Origin: Paludibacter sp.
GTDB taxonomy: Bacteria > Bacteroidota > Bacteroidia > Bacteroidales > Paludibacteraceae
Direction of reading: 5' to 3'
Length of the DNA stretch: 14,856 bases
Assembly (NCBI GenBank): GCA_028748945.1
Contig: JAQTOL010000027.1
Location: 1 to 14,856 of the forward strand
Shown: positions 1 to 7,225 of the stretch, in pieces
How the letters are laid out: each line of letters opens with the position of its first letter
How positions within the stretch are numbered: position 1 is the stretch's first letter
Notes under the pieces: generated by a model
What the model saw: only the letters and a program-made list of their open reading frames with translations
Told to the model about the DNA's origin: nothing
The model's database searches: none
Translations under genes and position numbers: made by a program

Positions 1-537
1 GGACGTCCTATAAAACGGAATTCCGATAAGTTCCAGCGCGATGGAAGGGACCCGGCGATATTTAAACCGCAACATAAAATTAGATTCCTTTTGATCATCA
101 GGATTGGCTGATAAGAAAAAATAATCATTCGGCGTTATATTGTTGGTTGGGTTAAAGCCATCGGTACGTCCCCAGTTAATGATTTGGTTTCCCAGTAAAA
201 CATCCAGCTTGTCGCCCCGATAACCTGCATACAATTCTTTCACTTGCAATTGTTGATCATCTCCACCGAACAAAACTCCTTTCCTGAGGCGGATATCCGA
301 CATGAAGTAAGCATGACCTTTTTTAAGTTGCGCCTGGAGTGAGAGTTCTGCAAAGGTTGAAGCCAGATGGTAGGTTTCGCCCCCGCCGTATACGGACCCA
401 CGGGCATAACCGTTCAATGAAACAGTTGTATTTTGTTCGGGAGTAGATGTGGAATCGAGAGCCGATTGGAATAGACCCTGAGCAGAGGCTGTATAGTAAC
501 AGCTAATAAAACTAAAGAATAATAACAATGTTTTCAT
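1..537 (-). CDS. Outer-membrane porin-like beta-barrel protein, N-terminal part (gene runs off the left edge)
   Basis: An open frame of 179 codons starts at the ATG at 537 and has no stop before the window edge. The first 20 residues (MKTLLLFFSFISCYYTASAQ) form a typical signal peptide ending in an Ala-Gln site common in Bacteroidetes. The mature part alternates polar and hydrophobic residues with many Tyr, Gly and Asn, as in beta-strands. It contains the segment LLGNQIINWGRTDGFNPTNN followed by ITPNDYFF, which recalls the strand and loop around the Asn-Trp-Gly motif of DUF1302/porin-like outer-membrane proteins. I infer an outer-membrane barrel; the substrate is unknown. It lies 138 bp downstream of the AraC-type regulator gene on the same strand, so that regulator may control it. 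The C-terminal part is not visible. Confidence 0.7.
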   Translation of the reverse strand, partial: MKTLLLFFSFISCYYTASAQGLFQSALDSTSTPEQNTTVSLNGYARGSVYGGGETYHLASTFAELSLQAQLKKGHAYFMSDIRLRKGVLFGGDDQQLQVKELYAGYRGDKLDVLLGNQIINWGRTDGFNPTNNITPNDYFFLSANPDDQKESNFMLRFKYRRVPSIALELIGIPFYRTS

Positions 538-581
538 GGCGTATCGTTTTAGAATTAGCTTTCTGCTGCAATAATACGCCA
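537..581 (-). promoter_or_regulatory. Inverted repeat in the leader of the porin-like gene, ending on its start codon
   Basis: An 8-bp perfect inverted repeat (TGGCGTAT at 537-544, ATACGCCA at 574-581) encloses a 29-nt loop. In the minus-strand transcript the 3' arm ends on the A of the start codon, so a folded leader could hide the start site. It could equally be an operator half-site pair. No convincing Bacteroidetes promoter was found in 538-675; a one-mismatch -7-like element lies at 569-576. Confidence 0.35.
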
Positions 582-675
582 AATGATTTTTGTTTTCGTC
601 CTTTTTTTAAAACCCGGACAACAAGTAGTGGTTCAACTTTAGAAAGTTAAACCCGGGTTGAATACTACAAAAAGA

Positions 676-1752
676 TTAGTTGATTTTATTCCGGTATGAA
701 ACGGGCGTTTCTCCGGTTATACTTTTAAATACTGTATAGAAAGACGATTTACTTGAAAATCCACATTCGTAACCAATTGCCTCGATGGAGTAATTATTCT
801 TGGGGTCTGCCAACATCGTTTTTACGGCTTCTACCCGATAATGGTTGACAAACTGAAAAAAATTATTTCCAATCTCGGTATTCAATACTTCGGTTATCTG
901 ATATTTTTGAATTTTCAATGCTTCGGAAAGCACATCCATACTTAATTCCGGATTGAGAAAAGCTTTTTCCTTTTCGAAGTAAGTAATGATTTTTTGTTTG
1001 ATTTTCGCTTTTGTTTCTGCAGATAAATTTGAATTTTTATAGGGAATCAGCGGTTCGTCAATCAGCAGATGTTTTGCCACTTTTTGCTGCCGCAAACCAT
1101 AAAAACTAATGACATAAATAAAAATCAGAAGTGTAAAGTAATTGTAAATATGAGGTGTTAACTGATTTATGTCGGTAACGTAGAAAGCAACAACTGAAAT
1201 GATAAAAGCGAGAATGCAATAAACAACATAAAAAATGGCTACTGACAGGACCCAACCCAGATTTTCATTCTTTTCAATGTTTGATAATTCATTATGTAAA
1301 TGCATCCGGTGTTTGTGAACAAAAATCAGACTTAACGGATTGTAAACACTCCAGGAAACAAAATTTGCTACCGCAAAGGACATTCGAAAGAGAAAATTTT
1401 TATCTTGTATAAAAAAGGTATCCAATAAAAACGGTTCCCTGATTATATAAGTATAAGCTCCGAAAAACACAAAAGGTACTAGATGAAGTAGATGTATCCA
1501 TTTTAAATCAAATTCAGGACGAGTCAGGGAACGGATATACAAGTATAAAGCAGGATTGAACAGGAGAAATGAACTGATAAGAAGTGGTCGGTTGAATATT
1601 TCATAATTTATTCCACAGGATAGAAAATCGAATGACAAAAGAACGAGCCAGCCGGATAGAATTTTATCAGGAAGTGAACTTTCTTTCTTTGTGAACATCA
1701 GTATGGCAGCAAATAAACTCTGACAAAATCCAATCCAGGCAATTGTACTCAT
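676..1752 (-). CDS. Membrane-anchored AraC-family transcriptional regulator
   Basis: The 358-residue protein has two parts. Residues 4-220 contain about seven hydrophobic helices (roughly 4-21, 30-47, 56-73, 87-105, 122-145, 165-190 and 201-219), giving an inner-membrane sensor domain. Residues 268-356 are an AraC-type double helix-turn-helix, with the second recognition region around Ile-Gly-Tyr-Glu-Cys-Gly-Phe-Ser-Ser-Lys-Ser-Ser-Phe and the family-typical FKxxTGxTPxxYR ending. Such membrane-embedded AraC proteins are common in Bacteroidetes, but their signals are mostly unknown. The ATG at 1752 follows a plausible promoter by about 70 nt. The gene is co-oriented with the porin-like gene downstream, a possible target. 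The input signal cannot be told from the sequence. Confidence 0.85.
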   Translation of the reverse strand: MSTIAWIGFCQSLFAAILMFTKKESSLPDKILSGWLVLLSFDFLSCGINYEIFNRPLLISSFLLFNPALYLYIRSLTRPEFDLKWIHLLHLVPFVFFGAYTYIIREPFLLDTFFIQDKNFLFRMSFAVANFVSWSVYNPLSLIFVHKHRMHLHNELSNIEKNENLGWVLSVAIFYVVYCILAFIISVVAFYVTDINQLTPHIYNYFTLLIFIYVISFYGLRQQKVAKHLLIDEPLIPYKNSNLSAETKAKIKQKIITYFEKEKAFLNPELSMDVLSEALKIQKYQITEVLNTEIGNNFFQFVNHYRVEAVKTMLADPKNNYSIEAIGYECGFSSKSSFYTVFKSITGETPVSYRNKIN

Positions 1753-1804
1753 ATCCGTTATAGCTAAAAAACATTCGCTTATTAGTAGTATTATTCTCTC
1801 TATG

Positions 1805-1820
1805 AATGATTAACATCATT
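1805..1820. promoter_or_regulatory. Palindrome AATGAT-N4-ATCATT just downstream of the regulator promoter
   Basis: A 6-bp inverted repeat with a 4-nt centre sits in the first 20 nt of the predicted leader of the AraC-type gene, a position suited to an operator. It is AT-rich and could occur by chance. Confidence 0.25.
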
Positions 1821-1830
1821 TTTTATTATG

Positions 1831-1858
1831 CAAATATAGTGAACTTTCGAATAACAAA
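1831..1858 (-). promoter_or_regulatory. Candidate promoter of the AraC-type regulator gene
   Basis: The minus strand carries TTTG (1855-1858) and TATATTTG (1831-1838), matching the Bacteroidetes -33 and -7 elements. The spacer of 16 nt is shorter than the usual 19-21. The predicted transcript starts near 1824 and leaves a leader of about 70 nt. Confidence 0.5.
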
Positions 1859-1892
1859 ATTCGATAACCGGATTTATTTTAGAGTAAACAGA

Positions 1893-1926
1893 AACGGGGA
1901 ATCAATTATTTCATTGATTCCCCGTT
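1893..1926 (-). terminator. Rho-independent terminator after the OstA/LptA gene
   Basis: A perfect 14-bp stem (AACGGGGAATCAAT, 1893-1906, with its complement at 1913-1926) has a 6-nt loop and begins 4 nt after the stop codon at 1931-1933. A moderately T-rich stretch follows on the minus strand. It closes the envelope cluster before the regulator gene. Confidence 0.85.
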
Positions 1927-1930
1927 ACTC

Positions 1931-3757
1931 TTATTTAAGTCCTTTTCTTTTCCCTCTTATCTGATTGGTTTTTTCATCCTTCGGAGTAGATTTTAATCCG
2001 GTGGGTGATTCGGAGCCACTACTTCCGGTCGTTCGGGTACGTTTCGTTTTCGGGAAAGTAAGGAAAATATCTTCACTTTTTAGTGGTCGCTGTTTTTCGA
2101 GCCAGAAAAAGTTTTTCAGATATAACTCATCGCCCGATAATTGGGTAAGGGGATACATATTTCCGGTAGTGGCCGAAGTCATGACTATTCGTTGTACTTT
2201 TTTGTTTTTGATATACATAAATACAAAACTGCTCTGGGTTTTGTTGATACCTACAATCGTTGAATCTTTATCATCGATCGGATAATAAATTGTTTCAGCA
2301 TTCCCGTTTACATCCACTTTTTTCAATTCTCCACTATCGAGGTAAGCAATTATTTCTTTTCCTGAAAGTTGATTATAATAAATTGAATCCTGTTGTTGAA
2401 CAGCCATGGCAGCTCCAAGTATTTTTATATGATCTACTTTCTTATTTTTGGTGAATGCCCTAATAATTTCTCCTGAAAGTTGGTTGTTATCAGTCCAAAG
2501 AACCGGTTCTCCGTTCATGTTTAAAATTGAATCCCGGGCGGAATAAGTCAATGAATCGCATAGTCCCTGAACGTCATTCCTGTATAACCTGACATGATAA
2601 AAACCGCGTGCCACATCGTAGATGGAATCTTTGGATGTGTAAAGAGTATCGGCATGAACGTACATGGTATCCTTGCCCGACCAATCCACCAGTACGGCAG
2701 AATCTGTTGCCATCCCTTTTTCGGTTATTTCATTGTAATTGACATAATTCCCCAATAAGGTGGCCTTTTGCACGGTATCGTTCAACACTACCCATTTAAA
2801 ACCTTCGGCAAATTTTGCTTTTTTATCGTAAAAAATGGTATCACCCACCATGGTTTTTCCATTTTTTTGTTTTATCAACGATCTGTCTAAAAGCATCATG
2901 CGTTCAGTGGCTGTATTATACCATCCACGATTGCTGTAAATGTCAGTTTCTTTGTTGTATAATATATGGGTTGCTCCGACAATATTCGCAATATTGGTTT
3001 TAGTATTGTATTTTAAAGTGTCGGAGTCCAATATAAAGTTCTTGTTGATTAAATGGACCTTTTTTCTAAACAAAGCCTGATTTGTATTTGGAGAATATTG
3101 ACCCCAAACCGAGGTAAGCACATTGAGTGAGTCTACAATTTTTCCACCGGTATAATAATAGGCTAAATTAGCCTGCCGGTCATAGTTCAGACTGTCCGTT
3201 GTGAGTACGGTATTCCGGTTTACCATTCGAACGTTGTAACGCATCCGGGCCAACTTTGTATTCCCATTGTAGTAAAGTAAATCACCATACACAAAAAGGG
3301 TATCTCCTTGTACAATGCGTACATTACCGAACGCATCCAGCGAATTATCATTCTTGTAAAAATAGGCACTATCGCAATACAAAAGGGCATTATCATGTCG
3401 AAAACGAACATTCCCTTTCAATACCTGAACATCGGGCAGTAAAAGCTGATCGAATGATAAAGTCTCGGTATTTTCCAGATAAATCAATTTTGCATTTTTG
3501 TCTTTCAGGGGGTCCACAACCTGAGCAATAGGTTTTGTATTATACGGTATCCTGTTTTTCCTGGTTTTTTTTGCTTTCCGCTCCTGTTTTGCCGGAGGTA
3601 ACTGGCTTTGAAGTACTTCTTTACGTAACTGCTTTGGCTGAATTTGTGCTTGTAATACAACTATAAACAAACAAAGCACACCGAATAATACGATGTGCTT
3701 GTAAGCTCCTGACCCACTAACGGGGAATTTTGAAAATATTCTAGTTGGTAATTTCAT
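1931..3757 (-). CDS. OstA/LptA-like lipopolysaccharide transport protein (OstA_2 type)
   Basis: The 608-residue protein has a basic N-terminus, a hydrophobic signal segment at about 21-37 ending in Leu-Gln-Ala-Gln, and a Lys/Arg-rich linker (about 56-70). From about residue 86 it is a long run of short beta-strand repeats with recurring Asp-Ser/Thr-Leu-x-Tyr and Gly-Asn-Val-Arg motifs (for example LKGNVRFRHDNALLYCDSAY). This is the OstA/LptA fold that binds the lipid A part of LPS and bridges the periplasm. It is more than three times the length of E. coli LptA and has no LptD barrel, which is usual for the Bacteroidetes OstA-like family. The tail (about 570-608) is rich in Lys, Arg, Thr and Ser. 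It follows the SurA-like gene by 62 nt, probably in one transcript. The family is clear; the exact LPS role is inferred. Confidence 0.85.
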   Translation of the reverse strand: MKLPTRIFSKFPVSGSGAYKHIVLFGVLCLFIVVLQAQIQPKQLRKEVLQSQLPPAKQERKAKKTRKNRIPYNTKPIAQVVDPLKDKNAKLIYLENTETLSFDQLLLPDVQVLKGNVRFRHDNALLYCDSAYFYKNDNSLDAFGNVRIVQGDTLFVYGDLLYYNGNTKLARMRYNVRMVNRNTVLTTDSLNYDRQANLAYYYTGGKIVDSLNVLTSVWGQYSPNTNQALFRKKVHLINKNFILDSDTLKYNTKTNIANIVGATHILYNKETDIYSNRGWYNTATERMMLLDRSLIKQKNGKTMVGDTIFYDKKAKFAEGFKWVVLNDTVQKATLLGNYVNYNEITEKGMATDSAVLVDWSGKDTMYVHADTLYTSKDSIYDVARGFYHVRLYRNDVQGLCDSLTYSARDSILNMNGEPVLWTDNNQLSGEIIRAFTKNKKVDHIKILGAAMAVQQQDSIYYNQLSGKEIIAYLDSGELKKVDVNGNAETIYYPIDDKDSTIVGINKTQSSFVFMYIKNKKVQRIVMTSATTGNMYPLTQLSGDELYLKNFFWLEKQRPLKSEDIFLTFPKTKRTRTTGSSGSESPTGLKSTPKDEKTNQIRGKRKGLK

Positions 3758-3819
3758 ACAATTTAAGACCCTTCTTTAAGTCTCCATTTGAGAGCGTATC
3801 GAGGGTTATCAGTGGGCTT

Positions 3820-5175
3820 TTATTTTTTGATCCATCCCGGATATTGAAATTTGCAATTTTGCCAGGCAGGATCAATACTGATATAGGTTTCCTTTTGTTT
3901 CTTAACGATCCAGTTTTTCAGAAAATCTTCTTTCTGCTTATTATCGAAAATAGTTTTGATCAACTGATAGTCATCCATAAGGTTAGCCTTATGATTTTCT
4001 ACTTTGGATTTTACCTTTACAATGGCTACAACTTCTTTATTCGTTGTCGGATCAATCATGCTAAATGGTTTTGAAATTTCACCAACATTCATTCCATAAA
4101 CAACTTTAGCTACCTCAGGGGGCAAATTCTGATATTCGAATTTCGAATTCCCACTCTTTTGATTCAGCATTAAACCCGCGTTCATGACAGAATTTTTATC
4201 CTGAGAAAAATTCATAACAGCTTGTTCAAAAGTAAGTTTATCTTCACGAATCAAGTTTGAGATGGAGTCGAGCACATGAATGGCTTTATCTTTTTCTGCA
4301 AGGGAAACGCGTGGTTTCAGCAGGATATGGCGACAATTTATGCGATCGCCGCGTTTTTCAATTAATTGAATAATGTGGTAACCAAATTCAGTTTGAACAA
4401 TGCGTGAAACTTTTTTTGTATCCAGTAAATTGAAAGCAGCGCTTGCAAATTCAGGAACAAGTTGTCCGCGTCCCATAAATCCAAGTTCACCACCGCGTTT
4501 GGCACTTTCCGTATCTTCGGAATAGAGTCGGGCTAACACCGAAAAATCAGCCGTCCCATTGTTAATACGTTCTGTGAAATCCCGAAGGCGATCTTTAATT
4601 CTGTTTATCTCCTCAATGGAAACGGGTGGTTCAAAACTGATGATTTGCAATTCAACTTCAGCCGGAACTGTAGGAATACTATCTACCGACATGTGATTGA
4701 AAAACCGGCGAACCTCCGATGGTGTCGATTTCAGGTTGCCAACCAGTTTTTGTTGCATTTGCTGTATGATTTGCTGATTACGTATCGCATCGCGCCAGCC
4801 ATCCCGTATTTCGGTGGTGGTTTTATGGAAATATTCTTCCATTTTTTCTTTCGACCCGATTTGAGAAATGACATAAGTCAACTGGTTTTCCACCTGATTC
4901 ATCACGGCTGATTCGCTGACAGTTATACTATCCAAAGCGGCTTGATGCAGGTATAATTTTTGAATGGCTATTTGTTCAGGAATTATACAATATGGATCGC
5001 CCTGAATAGGTGTTCCTTCGTATTGGGCCCGCAGACGTTCTTCTTCAACTTCTGATTTTAAAATGGATTCATCGCCTACTACCCAGATTACTTCATCAAT
5101 AATATTTTTTTGAGCTACCATTTTTCCGGGAAAGATACTCGAAAGTAGAACGAAAGAAAAAATTATTTTTTTCAT
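3820..5175 (-). CDS. SurA-like periplasmic peptidyl-prolyl isomerase/chaperone with two degenerate parvulin domains
   Basis: The start is set at the ATG at 5175 (451 residues), because the signal peptide begins there (MKKIIFSFVLLSS, cleavage near Val-Ala-Gln 20-22) and a -7 promoter element lies in the longer frame upstream. A SurA-type N-terminal chaperone region spans about 24-165. Parvulin domain 1 (about 171-274) keeps RGGELGFMGRGQLVPEFASA and FGYHIIQL but has Leu-Gln-Ile-Ile where the family has a His-Ile-Leu motif. Domain 2 (about 280-390) keeps CRHILLKP but lacks the Gly-Gly and Gly-x-His motifs. The protein likely escorts outer-membrane proteins; isomerase activity is uncertain. It is followed by the OstA-like gene and preceded by the repeat-rich region. 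Confidence 0.88.
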   Translation of the reverse strand: MKKIIFSFVLLSSIFPGKMVAQKNIIDEVIWVVGDESILKSEVEEERLRAQYEGTPIQGDPYCIIPEQIAIQKLYLHQAALDSITVSESAVMNQVENQLTYVISQIGSKEKMEEYFHKTTTEIRDGWRDAIRNQQIIQQMQQKLVGNLKSTPSEVRRFFNHMSVDSIPTVPAEVELQIISFEPPVSIEEINRIKDRLRDFTERINNGTADFSVLARLYSEDTESAKRGGELGFMGRGQLVPEFASAAFNLLDTKKVSRIVQTEFGYHIIQLIEKRGDRINCRHILLKPRVSLAEKDKAIHVLDSISNLIREDKLTFEQAVMNFSQDKNSVMNAGLMLNQKSGNSKFEYQNLPPEVAKVVYGMNVGEISKPFSMIDPTTNKEVVAIVKVKSKVENHKANLMDDYQLIKTIFDNKQKEDFLKNWIVKKQKETYISIDPAWQNCKFQYPGWIKK

Positions 5176-5250
5176 AGAGCTAATTATTGATATTGAATTT
5201 ATTAAGCGTGAAGTAACATAAGATAACCACCCTAAAATTAAAATGGAATG

Positions 5251-5258
5251 CAAATTTA
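5251..5258 (-). promoter_or_regulatory. Candidate -7 element for the second SurA-like gene
   Basis: The minus strand reads TAAATTTG, a match to TAnnTTTG, about 76 nt upstream of the start at 5175. No good -33 TTG is present at the normal distance. It suggests that this gene and the OstA-like gene have their own promoter after the repeat region. Confidence 0.4.
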
Positions 5259-5376
5259 CATAATATTTACGAGCGAGAATCTATACGAACGCAAAAAAAA
5301 CTTTAATTCGATTGATTTTGAAGTATTTTGTGTGTTTGATAACTAAACGGTCAGTAAATTGAGGAAATTTAAGATA

Positions 5377-5607
5377 CTGCGATGTCGCACTGTTTTGTTA
5401 CGATCACGCACCGATTTGCTGCGGTGTCACACCTTTTTGCTGCGGTATCGCACCGTTTTGTTGCGATGTCGTACCGTTTTACTGCGATCACGCACCAATT
5501 TGCTGCGGTATCACACCTTTTTGCTGCGGTATCGCACCGTTTAGTTGAGATCACGCACCAATTTGCTGCGATATCACACCTTTTTGCTGCGGTATCGCAC
5601 CAATTTG
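5377..5607. repeat. Tandem array of eleven 21-bp units with an 84-bp higher-order pattern
   Basis: Eleven contiguous 21-bp units begin at 5377, 5398, 5419, 5440, 5461, 5482, 5503, 5524, 5545, 5566 and 5587, with a decayed twelfth to about 5630. Units share CTGCG at the start, a middle resembling GGTATCGCACC, and end in TTTTG or ATTTG. They fall into four types: A (GATGTCG core: units 1, 5), B (GATCACGCACC: units 2, 6, 9), C (ATCACACCTTTTTG or GTCACACCTTTTTG: units 3, 7, 10) and D (GGTATCGCACC: units 4, 8, 11). The order is ABCD ABCD BCD, so the 84-bp block was itself duplicated and the last copy lacks A. Reading frames stay open on both strands only because 21 is divisible by three; I see no promoter or start supporting a protein. 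Confidence 0.93.
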
Positions 5608-5750
5608 CTGCAGTATCGGTTGCTACTTTGCTGAAACGAATTACAACAACATTTGAATAATTATAGTGCATATTCAGCGATACATGAAAAAATCGCACCG
5701 ATATCATCGTTCCGTTAGATTGTTATTAAGATTTCAATCTGACTTTTTCA

Positions 5751-5771
5751 TTTCAAAGTACCGCTTTGAAA
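5751..5771. repeat. Short inverted repeat between the two arrays
   Basis: TTTCAAAG (5751-5758) and CTTTGAAA (5764-5771) form an 8-bp stem with a 5-nt loop. It is not followed by a clear T-run on either strand. Its role is unknown. Confidence 0.4.
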
Positions 5772-5857
5772 GCTTTCAATAATGCTTTTTCTATCATTAA
5801 ATGTTCTGGTTTGGGTACAATAAACCACTTATATTCAATTTATACTCTTGCAGTGCT

Positions 5858-6137
5858 ACAAAGCGATGATTTCGGTGAAATTGTCCTCTTGTCGTAGCAA
5901 CAAAGCGATGATTTCGGTGAAATTGTCCTCTTGTCGTAGCAACAAAGCGATGATTTCGGTGAAATTATTCTCTTGTCAGTCCAACAAAGCGATGATTTCG
6001 GTAAAATTGTCCTCTTGTCGTACCAACAAAGCGATGATTTCGGTGAAATTGTACTCTTGTCGATCCAACAAAGTGATGATTTCGGTGAAATTGTCCTTTT
6101 GTCGGATTGCAAAGTGATGATTCGGATAAAATTGCAC
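5858..6137. repeat. Tandem array of six 42-bp units plus a partial seventh
   Basis: Units begin with ACAAAG at 5858, 5900, 5942, 5984, 6026 and 6068, exactly 42 bp apart. A partial copy with a one-base deletion runs from about 6109 to 6137. The first two are identical. About 35 bp are strongly conserved, including GCGATGATTTCGGTGAAATT and CTCTTGTC. A linker of about 7 bp between copies varies (CGTAGCA, CGTAGCA, CAGTCCA, CGTACCA, CGATCCA). In five of six full units ATTTC-GGT-GAAAT is a perfect inverted repeat, inside weaker outer arms (ACAAAG against CTCTTGT), so many units could fold as an imperfect hairpin. Frames are open on both strands because 42 is divisible by three, but no start or promoter supports coding. 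Confidence 0.93.
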
Positions 6138-6307
6138 CGTACTGGCAGCTGTTTTTAACGGTTGTGAAATGCTTCTTTCTGGTGGTTAAGATTTTTCATA
6201 TAATCCCACCGATAACAAGCAAAATTAGTACATTAAAAGAGAAATGCGAGACATAAATAGAGGAATTGTTTTGATAATAAGAGAAGCAACGAATGATCTT
6301 AAATTGA

Positions 6308-7186
6308 TTATGGGTTACTCTTCGCTTTTTGAGGAATTTTGAAGAAAGTAACATCTTCATCTTTCACGGCATCGTCGTACAATTCGGTTTCAAATTTACT
6401 TATAAAATCGGCTTTGTATTTATTGAGGAGGATATTGGAAATTCTGTCTTTTGACATTTCGAACGGTTCCACTTGCCCGATGGTCCGGTAAGATTCTATT
6501 CGTAAGAAATAATGTTTCGTACTGTCGGAGGTCTCAATAAATTTGTTCGTGGCAATGAAATTAGCCGGATCTTCTAGTTGAAGTGGCATTTTTTTTAAGA
6601 TATCGGAAAAGACCATCCACTTATCACCAAAATAATCATAACTAATGGCATTTTGAATGCTGTATTTTTCGATATTCTCCAGGGATTTTAAATTTGCGGA
6701 TTGTACCCAACTGCGAACACTGCTCATTCTGGGCGCTTTTTCGGGAACAACAAGCAGTAATCCTTTGATGATATTGTCTTTCAATATTAACTGATCACTG
6801 TATTGGGTATAAAATGCCTTGAGTTCTTCATCCGTAGGTTCATTCGGCAGTCGCTGCTCAATCATTTTTTGTTGGTATTGATGGATAGTCAACGACTTGC
6901 GATAACTCTCCACCATTTCATCAATTTCAGCCTGATTGGTGACATTTCGTTTCGCGTTTTCGTACATCAATACATCCGTAACCCATTTACGGATATAACT
7001 TTTGGCAATTTCCGTGCTGTCCGAATCATTCATATGGGGCGGAATTATCTGTTGAACTTCATCCAGATACAGGAATTTCCCTTCCACTTCGAGTAAAGGT
7101 GTGCGGGTTCCATCGGCGGCTTTCCGGGCACACGAAGACAGGAGTAGGGTCAGGATAAATATCAGTAAGAAAGAACTTTTAGTCAT
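6308..7186 (-). CDS. SurA-like lipoprotein (putative peptidyl-prolyl isomerase/chaperone)
   Basis: The start is placed at the ATG at 7186 (292 residues); a GTG two codons earlier is possible. Residues 1-19 (MTKSSFLLIFILTLLLSSC) are a lipoprotein signal with lipobox Leu-Ser-Ser-Cys and acylated Cys19. The residues after it (ARKAADG) lack the acidic surface-export signal known from Bacteroidetes, so the protein probably faces the periplasm. The helical, charged middle (about 30-130) resembles the SurA/PrsA chaperone domain. The rest (about 135-280) aligns loosely with a parvulin domain but lacks the His-Ile-Leu and Gly-Tyr-His motifs, so catalysis is doubtful. Its place between two SurA-like genes suggests it works with them on outer-membrane protein assembly. 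Function is inferred mainly from context. Confidence 0.75.
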   Translation of the reverse strand: MTKSSFLLIFILTLLLSSCARKAADGTRTPLLEVEGKFLYLDEVQQIIPPHMNDSDSTEIAKSYIRKWVTDVLMYENAKRNVTNQAEIDEMVESYRKSLTIHQYQQKMIEQRLPNEPTDEELKAFYTQYSDQLILKDNIIKGLLLVVPEKAPRMSSVRSWVQSANLKSLENIEKYSIQNAISYDYFGDKWMVFSDILKKMPLQLEDPANFIATNKFIETSDSTKHYFLRIESYRTIGQVEPFEMSKDRISNILLNKYKADFISKFETELYDDAVKDEDVTFFKIPQKAKSNP

Positions 7187-7225
7187 GTACACGGATTGAA
7201 TAATCGTTCATAAATTGAAATGAAA

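Larger units (their letters stand above)
5254..6307. other. Gene-free 1.05-kb spacer holding both tandem arrays
   Basis: Apart from the two arrays and the 5751-5771 inverted repeat, I see no RNA gene, transposase or coding region. A lone copy of the array-1 core ATCGCACCG lies near 5692-5700 and a similar TTGCACCGT near 6132-6140, just past the second array. The stretch 6138-6307 is AT-rich, with no clear terminator for the lipoprotein gene that ends at 6308. Confidence 0.7.

Noticed and set aside
5176..5253. N-terminal extension of the second SurA-like protein
   Set aside because: The signal peptide starts at 5175 and a -7 element overlaps the extension.
5359..5707. Repeat proteins encoded in array 1 on either strand (Cys- or His-rich 7-residue repeats)
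   Set aside because: Frames are open on both strands because the period is a multiple of three. No promoter, reliable start or signal peptide is present.
5811..5850. Promoter reading into array 2 (TTTG and TACTCTTG)
   Set aside because: The -7 element has a mismatch and the spacer of about 29 nt is too long.
5840..6117. Repeat protein with 14-residue repeats in array 2
   Set aside because: It is open on both strands for the same reason. The plus frame needs a TTG start without support, although a few unit differences are synonymous.
5858..6137. CRISPR array
   Set aside because: Linkers are only about 7 bp and partly repeated, units are contiguous, and no cas gene is in the window.
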